A DNA stretch of 64,000 nt, from NCBI RefSeq assembly GCF_030815415.1, contig NZ_JAUSWW010000001.1, positions 7,626,001 to 7,690,000 of the forward strand, in the 5' to 3' direction. Below the pieces are notes generated by a model that was given only the letters and a program-made list of their open reading frames with translations, ran no database searches and had not been told where the DNA came from. This stretch comes from Streptomyces canus (GTDB taxonomy: Bacteria > Actinomycetota > Actinomycetes > Streptomycetales > Streptomycetaceae). A program made the translations under genes and the position numbers. Shown one piece after another: positions 44,605-52,180 of the stretch (within the stretch, counting starts at the first letter, position 1; each line of letters starts with the position of its first letter).

Positions 44605-45851
44605 ACGTCGAGGAACTCGTGCGTGACTCCCTGCGGGAGCTGGCCGTCGAAGAGGCGTCGGCGGGCCCGGGGTTCGCCGACCGGGTGCTGGCCGTCCGCC
44701 GGCGCCGCCGCACTCGCCGGCTCGTGGCCGTCGCCGTCGCCACCGCGGCCGTGGTGGCCGTCTCGGTGGCGGTGCCGCTGCTGAACGAAGGACGCGACGA
44801 CGCACGCCCCGCGGGTGTCACGCAGCAGGACGGGATCAGCGCCCACCCCGACCAGTCGCCGCCGAGCGACCTGATCGCGGCCGGACGGTCCGCGCTCGCC
44901 GCGTACTGCACGACGGCGCTCGTGGCGAAGAACAAGAAGGAGGCGACCTACGAGCGGACCTACTGGCTGCTCGATCCCGACACCGGCAAGTACAAGAAGG
45001 ACACCCGGTGGTCCTTCGTCGCCGTGGCACCGGGTCTGAAGACCGCCGCCGTGCTGGAGCGGACCCTGCCCGCCGCCCGGATCGGACTGCTCGACCTCGC
45101 GACGGGGGAGGTCGAGCGGTGGATCCCGGCCGGAAGGGGCGTCGCCGGGCTGGCGTTCTCGAACGGCGGGACCGAGCTGGTCGCCACGACGTACTCCGAG
45201 CACCCCGACTCGCTCGAGAAGTTCAAGAACGCCGAAGACAGCGAGGGCGCGTGGATGTCCACGCACAGGGTGAGCCGGACCGGGTTCCTCCTCCTGGACC
45301 TGGCTGAGGGGGGCGGGGGTATCTGGCACCGGGTCCCGAGTTCCTCCGCGGGTGGCCGCGCCGACTTCGCCTTCACTCGTGACGACAGGCACCTGTTCGC
45401 GGCCGGCGGAGGTCTCAGCACCCTCGTCCGGCCGAAGTTCTACGACCTGTCGGGCAAGGAGACCGCCGCGCCCGTGAACGAGAAGTACCTGCGCTGGGAC
45501 GTGCCCGCGCGGCTGTCCCCGAACGGCAAGCTGGCCGCCCTCGGTCTGGCGGAGGAGGTCGAACCTGCCATCGCCCCGGGGCACAGGACCACGGCCGGCA
45601 AGTCGTACTCCTTCATCAAGGATCCCCTCACCGGCAAGGAGATCACCAAGGTCCGCGGCGCCGAACTGCTCGCCTGGGTCGACAACCAGCGGCTCATCGC
45701 CTGGGAGCGGACCAGCGGTCTGGACGAGGCGTACGAGGACCGGCTCGTGCTGGTCACGATCGGCAGCGACAAGGTCGTACCGCTGAGCGGAGTCCGCGAG
45801 CATCCGGAGACCGACCCGGAGCCGTGGGAGGCCGTCTTCGCCGAGCGCTGA
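44601..45851 (+). CDS. Membrane-anchored beta-propeller-like protein (sigma partner)
   Basis: 416-residue protein with a cytoplasmic N-terminus (MNVEELVRDSLRELAVEEAS), one transmembrane segment (about 37-58) and a large extracytoplasmic domain rich in short beta strands, reminiscent of WD40/Tol-like propellers. Coupling to the ECF sigma gene suggests an anti-sigma or sensory role, but no zinc-binding anti-sigma motif is visible. Stop abuts the convergent dapA-like gene with no spacer. Confidence 0.75.
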   Translation: MNVEELVRDSLRELAVEEASAGPGFADRVLAVRRRRRTRRLVAVAVATAAVVAVSVAVPLLNEGRDDARPAGVTQQDGISAHPDQSPPSDLIAAGRSALAAYCTTALVAKNKKEATYERTYWLLDPDTGKYKKDTRWSFVAVAPGLKTAAVLERTLPAARIGLLDLATGEVERWIPAGRGVAGLAFSNGGTELVATTYSEHPDSLEKFKNAEDSEGAWMSTHRVSRTGFLLLDLAEGGGGIWHRVPSSSAGGRADFAFTRDDRHLFAAGGGLSTLVRPKFYDLSGKETAAPVNEKYLRWDVPARLSPNGKLAALGLAEEVEPAIAPGHRTTAGKSYSFIKDPLTGKEITKVRGAELLAWVDNQRLIAWERTSGLDEAYEDRLVLVTIGSDKVVPLSGVREHPETDPEPWEAVFAER

Positions 45852-46766
45852 TCAGCCGGCCGTCAGCTCCTCGTAGGCCGCCCGCAGCCCGTCGACCGCA
45901 TCCCGGCCGGCGGGCAGCAGGGGTGCGCGGACCGGGCCCGCGGGCAGGCCCAGGTCGTTGAGGAGGGCCTTCACGGTGACCGTGCCGGGCAGGCCCGCCG
46001 ACATCGTCAACTCGACGAGGGGCGTGGCGCGTTGTTGGAGACGGGCCGCCTTCGCCGTTTCGCCCGCGTCGAACAGGTCGAGGACCGCGCGGAGTTGAGC
46101 GGGGACGAGGTTCGCGACAGTGCTCACATAGCCCGCACCGCCCACCGCGTACAGGGCGAGGTTGTGTTCGTCGCAGCCCGCGTAGTACGCCAACTCCGTG
46201 CGGGAGATGACCTTCTGGGCGGCGAGGAAGTCGTAGGAGCAGTCCTTCACCGCCACGATCCGGGGGTGTTCGGCGAGACGGATCAGGATGTCGGGCTCGA
46301 TACGGGTGCCGGTCCGGCCCGGGATGTCGTAGAGCGTGATCGGCAGACCGGTGGAGTCCGCGATCTGGCGGAAGTGCGCCTCGATCGCCTCCTGCGGGGG
46401 CTTGCTGTAGTACGGGCTGACCACCAACAGGCCGTCCGCGCCCGCCTTTTCGGCCTCCAGGGCGAGTTCGACGGTGTGCCGGGTGTCGAAGGTGCCGACG
46501 CCCGCCAGGACCGACGCCCGCTCGCCCACCGCCTCCCGCACCGCCCGGACGAGCTGCGCCTTCTCGGCGTCCGTCGTCGTGGGCGACTCACCGGTCGTCC
46601 CGGAGAGCACCAGCCCGTCGCAGCCCTCCGCCACCAGCCGCTCCGCGAGCCGCTGGGCACCGTCCAGGTCGAGGGAGCCGCCCTCGGTGAACGGCGTGAT
46701 CATGGCGCAGAGGGTGCGGCCGAAGGGAGGGGCGGGGGGAGGGGTGGAGGCAGAGGAGTACGTCAT
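45852..46766 (-). CDS. DapA-family lyase (4-hydroxy-tetrahydrodipicolinate synthase-like)
   Basis: 304-residue Class I aldolase of the DapA/NAL family. Catalytic elements are GTTGESPT, the Tyr in LYDIPGRTG and the Schiff-base Lys in VAVKDCSYD. With dapD 3 kb away it may make dihydrodipicolinate, although Streptomyces have several DapA-like proteins with other substrates. ATG 46766 is preferred on homology length; GTG 46802 in frame has AGAAGAA upstream and would add 12 residues. The upstream 60 bp are unusually AT-rich. Confidence 0.85.
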   Translation of the reverse strand: MTYSSASTPPPAPPFGRTLCAMITPFTEGGSLDLDGAQRLAERLVAEGCDGLVLSGTTGESPTTTDAEKAQLVRAVREAVGERASVLAGVGTFDTRHTVELALEAEKAGADGLLVVSPYYSKPPQEAIEAHFRQIADSTGLPITLYDIPGRTGTRIEPDILIRLAEHPRIVAVKDCSYDFLAAQKVISRTELAYYAGCDEHNLALYAVGGAGYVSTVANLVPAQLRAVLDLFDAGETAKAARLQQRATPLVELTMSAGLPGTVTVKALLNDLGLPAGPVRAPLLPAGRDAVDGLRAAYEELTAG

Positions 46767-46941
46767 GGGGGTAGTCTCGGCGGAGCCATCGTGAAGCTCC
46801 ACTTAATTCTTCTACGATGTATTGATAAGCGATACTAAGGGGTTGCTGGTAGTGAGCGATGCCGGGGCCCTATGTCCAAATCGGCACTTCATGGGTCACC
46901 ATGGCCAGGACGGTCATCGGCCCCTGGTCATGGGAGGCGTC

Positions 46942-47076
46942 ATGAAGCTCGGTAAGGCACTCGCCACCGGAGTCGCGGAAGAGCGGCCGCAGGCGCACGA
47001 GCAGGAACCCGAACTCGAACTTCCCGAAGAGATCAAGGAACTGAAGGCGCCCGAAGAGGTCCCGGCCGCCCGATGA
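46942..47076 (+). CDS. Small acidic protein, 44 residues
   Basis: MKLGKALATGVAEERPQ followed by a Glu/Pro-rich tail (EPELELPEEIKELKAPEE). GGGAGG five bases before ATG 46942 and the ATGA overlap with the next gene at 47073 support translation. Not recognised; probably functions with the coupled Cys-rich protein. Confidence 0.6.
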   Translation: MKLGKALATGVAEERPQAHEQEPELELPEEIKELKAPEEVPAAR

Positions 47077-47765
47077 GGCTGCGGCTTCCGGAGGAACGCC
47101 CGACGGAGCCGCCGACCGGATACAAGATCGCCCACCCGGTGCTGTCCCACGACGGCACCCGGGCCGGGTTCACCGGTGTGTCGCTGGGCGGCGCGCTGCC
47201 GTACGGAGTCGTGGCCGACGCGTCCTGCGTCTACGGCCTGCGGCACCAGGCGCCGCACCGTCGCTGCGACTGCGGCTTCCACTGTGTGCACGACCGCTCG
47301 ACGGCCGAGTCACTGCTGTGCACGGCCGAGCACCGGGCGGCCGTCCTGCTCGAGGTCTCGGTCATCGGCCGCTACCTCCGTTTCGAACGCGGCTTCCGCT
47401 ATGCCCGCCAGCGGATCCGGGTCGCCACCGTGGGCCCCTGCACCTGCGGCACGGTCGCCTCGGCGCTGGCCGACGCCGGCTGGGGCCGCCCTGGCTGGCG
47501 CGCGCTCGCGCCCTCGTGTGCGGGGTGTCTGCGGGGTCGTACGTCCGTCTCGCTCGCGTCGTTCGCGCGGCTGGCGGGGGAGGGGCTGCGGGTGGTGGCG
47601 GGGAGTGGGGCTGCGGGGTGTGGGGTGGCGGTGGCGGATGTCGTTGCCGACGGCCTCGGTGTGCCCGAACTCGCTGCGGAGGCGGCCTTGCTGCAGGCGC
47701 GGCTGGACTGGTTCCAGAGCCAGCTGGCGAGGCTGGGGGAGCGTGGGAAGGGCGGGGAAGGCTAG
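47073..47765 (+). CDS. Cys-rich hypothetical protein, 230 residues
   Basis: Soluble protein with several clustered Cys and His: HRRCDCGFHCVHD (about 62-74), GPCTCGTV and PSCAGCLRG (about 122-155). These could form one or two zinc sites. No catalytic family recognised. Translationally coupled to the 44-residue acidic protein. Confidence 0.7.
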   Translation: MRLRLPEERPTEPPTGYKIAHPVLSHDGTRAGFTGVSLGGALPYGVVADASCVYGLRHQAPHRRCDCGFHCVHDRSTAESLLCTAEHRAAVLLEVSVIGRYLRFERGFRYARQRIRVATVGPCTCGTVASALADAGWGRPGWRALAPSCAGCLRGRTSVSLASFARLAGEGLRVVAGSGAAGCGVAVADVVADGLGVPELAAEAALLQARLDWFQSQLARLGERGKGGEG

Positions 47766-47858
47766 AGCGACGGTCCGGTGACCGAACTCGCGAAACAGCG
47801 CTTGTGGGGGCCGCAACCGGGTACTCGTCCGCTCCGAACCAGAGAGGAGGCGGACATC

Positions 47859-48269
47859 GTGACCCACTCCACGGCCCCCGGCCCGACCCAGCACTCCGTG
47901 GGTGAACTCGTCGGACAGGCCACCGAACAGCTCTCTCAGCTCGTACGACAGGAAGTGGCCCTCGCCAAGGAGGAGCTGGCCGAGAAGGGCCGGCGCGCAG
48001 GCCGCGGCGGCGGGCTGCTCGGCGCCGCCGGCGCATTCGCCTACGCCGGTCTGCTCGCCCTGGCGGGTACGGCGACCGCCGCGCTCTCGCTGGCGCTGGC
48101 CGTCTGGGCCGCGGCGCTCATCGTGACGGCGGTGCTGTTCGTGATCGCGGCGGTGCTTGCCGCTCGTGGTCGCGCACAGTTGCGCCGCGCCGCACCCCCC
48201 ACGCCCGAGGAGACCCTCGGCAGCGTCAGGGCCGATGTCGAGGAGATCAGGGAAAGGGCACACCGATGA
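47859..48269 (+). CDS. Phage-holin-family membrane protein (PF07332-type)
   Basis: 136-residue protein: amphipathic helix (VGELVGQATEQLSQLVRQEVALAKEELAEKGRRAG), two transmembrane segments, and a short charged end. This family is widespread in actinobacterial envelopes next to DUF3618 genes and is not evidence of a prophage. GTG 47859 has GAGGAGG upstream. Overlaps the next gene as ATGA. Confidence 0.88.
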   Translation: MTHSTAPGPTQHSVGELVGQATEQLSQLVRQEVALAKEELAEKGRRAGRGGGLLGAAGAFAYAGLLALAGTATAALSLALAVWAAALIVTAVLFVIAAVLAARGRAQLRRAAPPTPEETLGSVRADVEEIRERAHR

Positions 48270-48727
48270 CGGACAAGACGACGCCGGGCGTGGCGGACGG
48301 GGCCAAGAGCCCCGAGGAGCTGCGTCGGCAGATCGAGGAGACGAGGGGCCAACTCGGCGACACGGTCGAGGAGTTGGCGGGCAAGGCGGATGTGAAGGGG
48401 CGGGCCATGGCGCGTGCCGCGGATCTCAAGGACAAGGCCGGTGCGATGACCGTGCAGCTGCGCAGCAGTGCGGCTGAGGCCGGTCACGCCGTTCAGGACC
48501 GGGCGAGCCGGGCGGGGCATGCCGTGCAGGGCCGGGCGAGCGAGGTCGGGCACACCGTGCAGGACAAGGCGTCGCATGCGGGTCATGCCGTTGAGCACAG
48601 TGTGCCGCGGCCTGTTCGTACCGTCGTCCAGGCTGCGCTGCGGAATCCGCGGCCGGTGCTGGTCGTGGGGGCGGTGGTGGGTGCCGTGGTAGTGGAGGAG
48701 ATGGTACGGCGGCGGAACGGACGCTAG
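48266..48727 (+). CDS. DUF3618-domain protein
   Basis: 153 residues. The N-terminal SPEELRRQIEETRGQLGDTVEELAGKADVKGRA is the DUF3618 signature; the middle has repeats of the form GHAVQDRAS, and a hydrophobic segment near the C-terminus (VLVVGAVVGAVVV) anchors it. Forms an envelope pair with the upstream holin-like protein. Confidence 0.88.
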   Translation: MTDKTTPGVADGAKSPEELRRQIEETRGQLGDTVEELAGKADVKGRAMARAADLKDKAGAMTVQLRSSAAEAGHAVQDRASRAGHAVQGRASEVGHTVQDKASHAGHAVEHSVPRPVRTVVQAALRNPRPVLVVGAVVGAVVVEEMVRRRNGR

Positions 48728-48814
48728 CGGAGCGAGAAGTTGTGTGGCGCTGGCCGGGTGAGTGCAGCCCGGCCGGCGTCGGCGTGCCGGGGTGGCGGTG
48801 GGGTGCGCGCCGGG

Positions 48815-48943
48815 TTCTTCTCGCCCCCGCCGCCCCTACCCGTCCCATCCCTGGGGGCTGCGCCCCCAGACCCCCGCTGTCGGCCCTGAACGGGCCTCGT
48901 CCTCAAACGCCGGACGGGCTGGAACACCTGGACCGGCGTTGAG
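48815..48943. repeat. Dispersed hairpin repeat, copy B
   Basis: Nearly identical to copy C over about 100 bp, with hairpins CTGGGGGC/GCCCCCAG-type at 48851-48869 and GGCCC-TGAAC-GGGCC at 48882-48896. It lies between the convergent DUF3618 and BrkB genes, where it can terminate either transcript. The sequence after it (48944-49023) contains two more degenerate GGCCTTGGCCTCGGA-type repeats. Confidence 0.92.
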
Positions 48944-49023
48944 AGGTGAAGCCCCTGTGGGCCTTGGCCTCGGACGCCGGGGATGGTGCGGCCTTGGCCT
49001 CGGATGCCGGACCGGCGTTGTGG

Positions 49024-49977
49024 TCACTGCTCCCGGGCCGCTCGCCACTTCGGGGGCCATTTTCGGGTGTCCCGGGGCTCGACGTACGGTTCCTCCGTCG
49101 GGGGGCGGCCGTCGGTGATGGCTCGTTCTCGGGCCAGTTCGGCGTCGAATTCCAGGCCGAGGAGGATGGCGAGGTTGGAGAGCCAGAGCCAGACGAGGAA
49201 GACGATGGCGCCTGCGAGGGTGCCGTAGGTCTTGTTGTACGAGCCGAAGTTGGCCGCGTAGACGGCGAAACCGGCGGAGGCCGCGAGCCAGATCAGGGTG
49301 GCGAGGCAGCTGCCGGGGGAGATCCAGCGGAAGCCGCGGCCGCGGACGTTGGGGGCGGCCCAGTACAGCAGGCCGATCATCAGCACCACAAGGATCAGCA
49401 GGACCGGCCATTTGGCGATGCCCCACAGGGCGATCGCCGCGTCCCCGAGCCCGATCGCCGTGCCCGCCCGTTCCGCCAGCGGGCCGGTGAACACCACGAT
49501 CACCGCGCTGGCGGCGAGCATGAGCATCAGGGCCACGGTCAGGATCAGCCTGAGCGGCGTCAGTTTCCACACCGGGCGGCCCTCGGGGAGGTCGTACACC
49601 GCGTTGGACGTACGGATGAACGCGGCGACGTAACCGGACGCGGACCACAGCGCGGCCAGCAGGCCGAGCAGCGCGAGCACGCTCCCCGTGCCTCCCGAGT
49701 CGCTCAGTTGCACCACCGCGTCCCGCAGGATGTCCCGCGCCGGACCCGGGGCCAGGTCCCCGATGTTGTCGAGGATCTTGTCGGTGGCGCTGCGCCCCGC
49801 CACCCCCAGCAGGGACACCAGGACGAGCAGCGCGGGAAACATCGACAAGACGCCGTAGTACGTCAACGCGGCCGCGCGGTCGGAGAGTTCGTCGTCCAGG
49901 AACTCCTTCACCGTGCGCCGCGACACCGCCCGCCAGGAACGCGCGGGCAATTCGGAGGGGCTGTCCTTGTCGGCCAT
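49024..49977 (-). CDS. YihY/BrkB-family membrane protein
   Basis: 317-residue six-helix protein of the YihY/BrkB family (often misnamed RNase BN). Family signatures: DELSDRAAALTYYGVLSMFPALLVLVSLLG, WSASGYVAAFIRTSN and GFAVYAANFGSYNKTYGTLAGAIVFLVWLWL. The last 35 residues are charged. ATG 49977 with AGGAGA upstream. Function unknown. Confidence 0.9.
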   Translation of the reverse strand: MADKDSPSELPARSWRAVSRRTVKEFLDDELSDRAAALTYYGVLSMFPALLVLVSLLGVAGRSATDKILDNIGDLAPGPARDILRDAVVQLSDSGGTGSVLALLGLLAALWSASGYVAAFIRTSNAVYDLPEGRPVWKLTPLRLILTVALMLMLAASAVIVVFTGPLAERAGTAIGLGDAAIALWGIAKWPVLLILVVLMIGLLYWAAPNVRGRGFRWISPGSCLATLIWLAASAGFAVYAANFGSYNKTYGTLAGAIVFLVWLWLSNLAILLGLEFDAELARERAITDGRPPTEEPYVEPRDTRKWPPKWRAAREQ

Positions 49978-50060
49978 GAGCAGGCGGGTCTCCTGAAATT
50001 CCGTGGCCAAGCACGGGCTTGACCTGAATCTTGGTTGAGGTTGGAGGGTGGGGCCCACAC

Positions 50061-50090
50061 CGATCGCGAGCGATCACAAGCGATCACGAG
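50061..50090. repeat. Three 10-bp direct repeats in helical phase
   Basis: CGATCGCGAG, CGATCACAAG and CGATCACGAG follow each other without a gap, ending just before the ribosome binding site (GAGGGAG) of the next gene. The exact 10-bp period places every unit on the same face of the helix, as in operators bound cooperatively. Confidence 0.9.
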
Positions 50091-50104
50091 TGAGGGAGTC
50101 CGCC

Positions 50105-50743
50105 ATGACCCGTCGTACCCTCGACCACCCCGCCCTGACCGACCCCCGAGTCGGCGCCCCCTTCTTCAGTACCTGGCGCGTGGGCAGCCCCGAGCGGCAG
50201 CGCGACACCGTCGAGGCCATCGCCCGCACCTGGGAGCGCAGGCCCTGGCCGACCCCCGATCTGCGCTCGTACCACGTCTACACCGGCCATGACACGGGCA
50301 CGCTGCTCCACCACTCGCAGTGGACGAGCGAGGCGGCGTACGAGGCCTTCGTCAAGACGCACCGGCAGGAGCGGGTCGACGAGATCGACACCGCCGTGCC
50401 CGGCATCGAGCGCCTGTGGCTCGGCCGCTACCGGCGCTACCGCAGTGCCGTCCGGGAGGGCGACGCGCGGGTGCCGGGGTGCATCGTGATCGTCGACGTG
50501 GAGTTCGAGCCGAACCCGCACCCCGGAGGCATCTCCGGCCACTTCCACCTGAGCACCGACGGCACCCGGGTCCTGAACTACGCCGGATGGGAGAGCGCCC
50601 GGGCCCACATCGACGCCATGGCCGCCCCCGGGGACGGCATCGGCTCGGCGAGCGCCCTCTGGGAGCGCGTCCAGACCTGGCCGGGGCTCAAGAGCAGCAC
50701 GGTCAGCCGGTACGACCACGCGCTGGGGCTCGTACCCGAGTGA
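50105..50743 (+). CDS. Hypothetical protein with ABM-like fold
   Basis: 212-residue protein with two halves that look like dimeric alpha-beta barrels of the antibiotic-biosynthesis-monooxygenase type (FFSTWRVGSPERQRDTVEAIARTWERRPW; WTSEAAYEAFVKTH; VDVEFEPNPH; LNYAGWESARAHIDAM). Such double-ABM proteins are common in Streptomyces; substrate unknown. ATG 50105 with GAGGGAG upstream. Confidence 0.72.
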   Translation: MTRRTLDHPALTDPRVGAPFFSTWRVGSPERQRDTVEAIARTWERRPWPTPDLRSYHVYTGHDTGTLLHHSQWTSEAAYEAFVKTHRQERVDEIDTAVPGIERLWLGRYRRYRSAVREGDARVPGCIVIVDVEFEPNPHPGGISGHFHLSTDGTRVLNYAGWESARAHIDAMAAPGDGIGSASALWERVQTWPGLKSSTVSRYDHALGLVPE

Positions 50744-50761
50744 CCCGGCTGACGGGGACCA

Positions 50762-50805
50762 TCACCGAAGACTATTCTCTCCTGGACAAAAAAAGTTTTC
50801 GGTGA
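50762..50805. promoter_or_regulatory. Inverted repeat before the ArsR-family gene
   Basis: TCACCGAAGAC (50762-50772) and GTTTTCGGTGA (50795-50805) pair at 10 of 11 positions. The 22-bp centre contains an A7 run, very unusual in this GC-rich DNA. It ends 12 bp before the regulator's ATG and is a likely autoregulatory operator and promoter. Confidence 0.5.
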
Positions 50806-50817
50806 GACGGTGGACGC

Positions 50818-51414
50818 ATGCTGGACGTGACCGTGATCGAGGACCCCGAGGCCGCAGCCGTCTCGCTGGACCCCATAAGGGCCAGGCTGCTCGCCGAGCT
50901 CGCCGCCGGACCCGCGTCGGCGGCGATGCTCGCCGGCAAGGTCGGGCTGCCCCGGCAGAAGGTGAACTACCACCTCAAGGCGCTGGAGCGGCACGGCCTG
51001 GTCGAGCTGGCCGGGGAGCGCCGCAAGGGCAACGTCACCGAACGGCTGATGCGGGCGACGGCCGCGTCGTACGTCATCTCGCCGCTCGCGCTCGCCTCCG
51101 TGCAGCCGGACCCGGACCGCTTCCGCGACCAGCTCTCCGCGCGCTGGCTGCTCGCGCTCGGCGCCCGGCTGGTGCGGGACGTCGGGCAGCTGATCACCGG
51201 TGCGGCAAAGGCGCGCAAGGGGCTCGCCACCTACGCCCTTGACGGCGAGGTGCGGTTCGCGTCAGCCGCCGAACGTGCCGCGTTCATCCAGGAGTTGACC
51301 GCAGGAGTCACCGCGCTGATCCGCAAGTACGACGCCCCGGAATCCGAGGGCGGCCGGGACCATCGGATCGTCGTGGCGGTCCATCCCACCCTCAAGCAGA
51401 CCGAGTTGGAGTAG
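50818..51414 (+). CDS. ArsR-family helix-turn-helix regulator
   Basis: 198-residue regulator with a winged HTH at about 15-75 (LDPIRARLLAELAAGPASAAMLAGKVGLPRQKVNYHLKALERHGLV) and no metal-binding Cys motif. Three bases separate it from an SRPBCC/AHSA1 gene, a frequent pairing in actinobacteria. Confidence 0.88.
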   Translation: MLDVTVIEDPEAAAVSLDPIRARLLAELAAGPASAAMLAGKVGLPRQKVNYHLKALERHGLVELAGERRKGNVTERLMRATAASYVISPLALASVQPDPDRFRDQLSARWLLALGARLVRDVGQLITGAAKARKGLATYALDGEVRFASAAERAAFIQELTAGVTALIRKYDAPESEGGRDHRIVVAVHPTLKQTELE

Positions 51415-51417
51415 ATC

Positions 51418-52152
51418 ATGTCCAAAGAGTTCGAGATCGTCCGCGAGTTCGAGGTCGACGCCACCCCGCAGCAGGTGTGGGACGCCGTCACCACGGGCAC
51501 CGACGGCTATCTGTGGCCGATGGAGCCACCAGAGCCCAAGGTCGGCGGCAAGGGACCCTTCGGCTCCACCGTCACCGCCTGGGACCCGCCCCACCGCTAC
51601 ACCAACCGGGTCGAGAACGTGGACGGCATCTCCGAGCAGACCATGAACCAGCTCGACTACACCGTCGAGCCGCGCGACGACGGCCGCCGCGCCTGGGTGC
51701 GGTATGTGCACAGTGGGATCTTCGTCGACGACTGGGACAACCAGTACGACGGCGCCGCCAAGCACACCGACTTCTATCTGCACACCCTGCGCGAGTACCT
51801 CACCCACTTCGCGCCCCGGCCCGCCGCCTTCGCGACCTTCGACGGACCTGAGGCGTCGAAGGCCGCGGACGCGCTGGAGGCCGTCGCTCGGGCGCTCGGG
51901 CTCGGGGAGGGCGTGGCCGCCGGGACCTCGGTGCGGGTCCACGGGCCCGACGAGTTCGACGCCGTCGTCGACTTCCGCAACCCCTACTTCATCGGGCTGC
52001 GCACCGAACGGGGACTCACCCGGATCTTCGGACGCAACCACTGGGGATACCCGGTCGGTGTCTCCCTGCACGACTTCACGCCGGGTGACGACATCAAGGA
52101 GTGCGAGGCGGCCTGGCAGGACTGGTTGAACGGGTTGTTCAACCAGTCCTGA
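51418..52152 (+). CDS. SRPBCC (AHSA1-like) protein
   Basis: 244-residue START-like fold protein: FEIVREFEVDATPQQVWDAVTTG at the N-terminus and WDPPHRYTNRVE in the expected place. A second, degenerate half follows. It probably binds a hydrophobic ligand and is co-expressed with the ArsR-type regulator. Confidence 0.85.
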   Translation: MSKEFEIVREFEVDATPQQVWDAVTTGTDGYLWPMEPPEPKVGGKGPFGSTVTAWDPPHRYTNRVENVDGISEQTMNQLDYTVEPRDDGRRAWVRYVHSGIFVDDWDNQYDGAAKHTDFYLHTLREYLTHFAPRPAAFATFDGPEASKAADALEAVARALGLGEGVAAGTSVRVHGPDEFDAVVDFRNPYFIGLRTERGLTRIFGRNHWGYPVGVSLHDFTPGDDIKECEAAWQDWLNGLFNQS

Positions 52153-52180
52153 GCCCTGATGACTTCATGGGCTACGGCGC

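Noticed and set aside
47859..48727. Prophage remnant because of a holin-type protein
   Set aside because: This holin family with DUF3618 is a standard actinobacterial envelope pair; no lysin, portal, integrase or tail genes are near.
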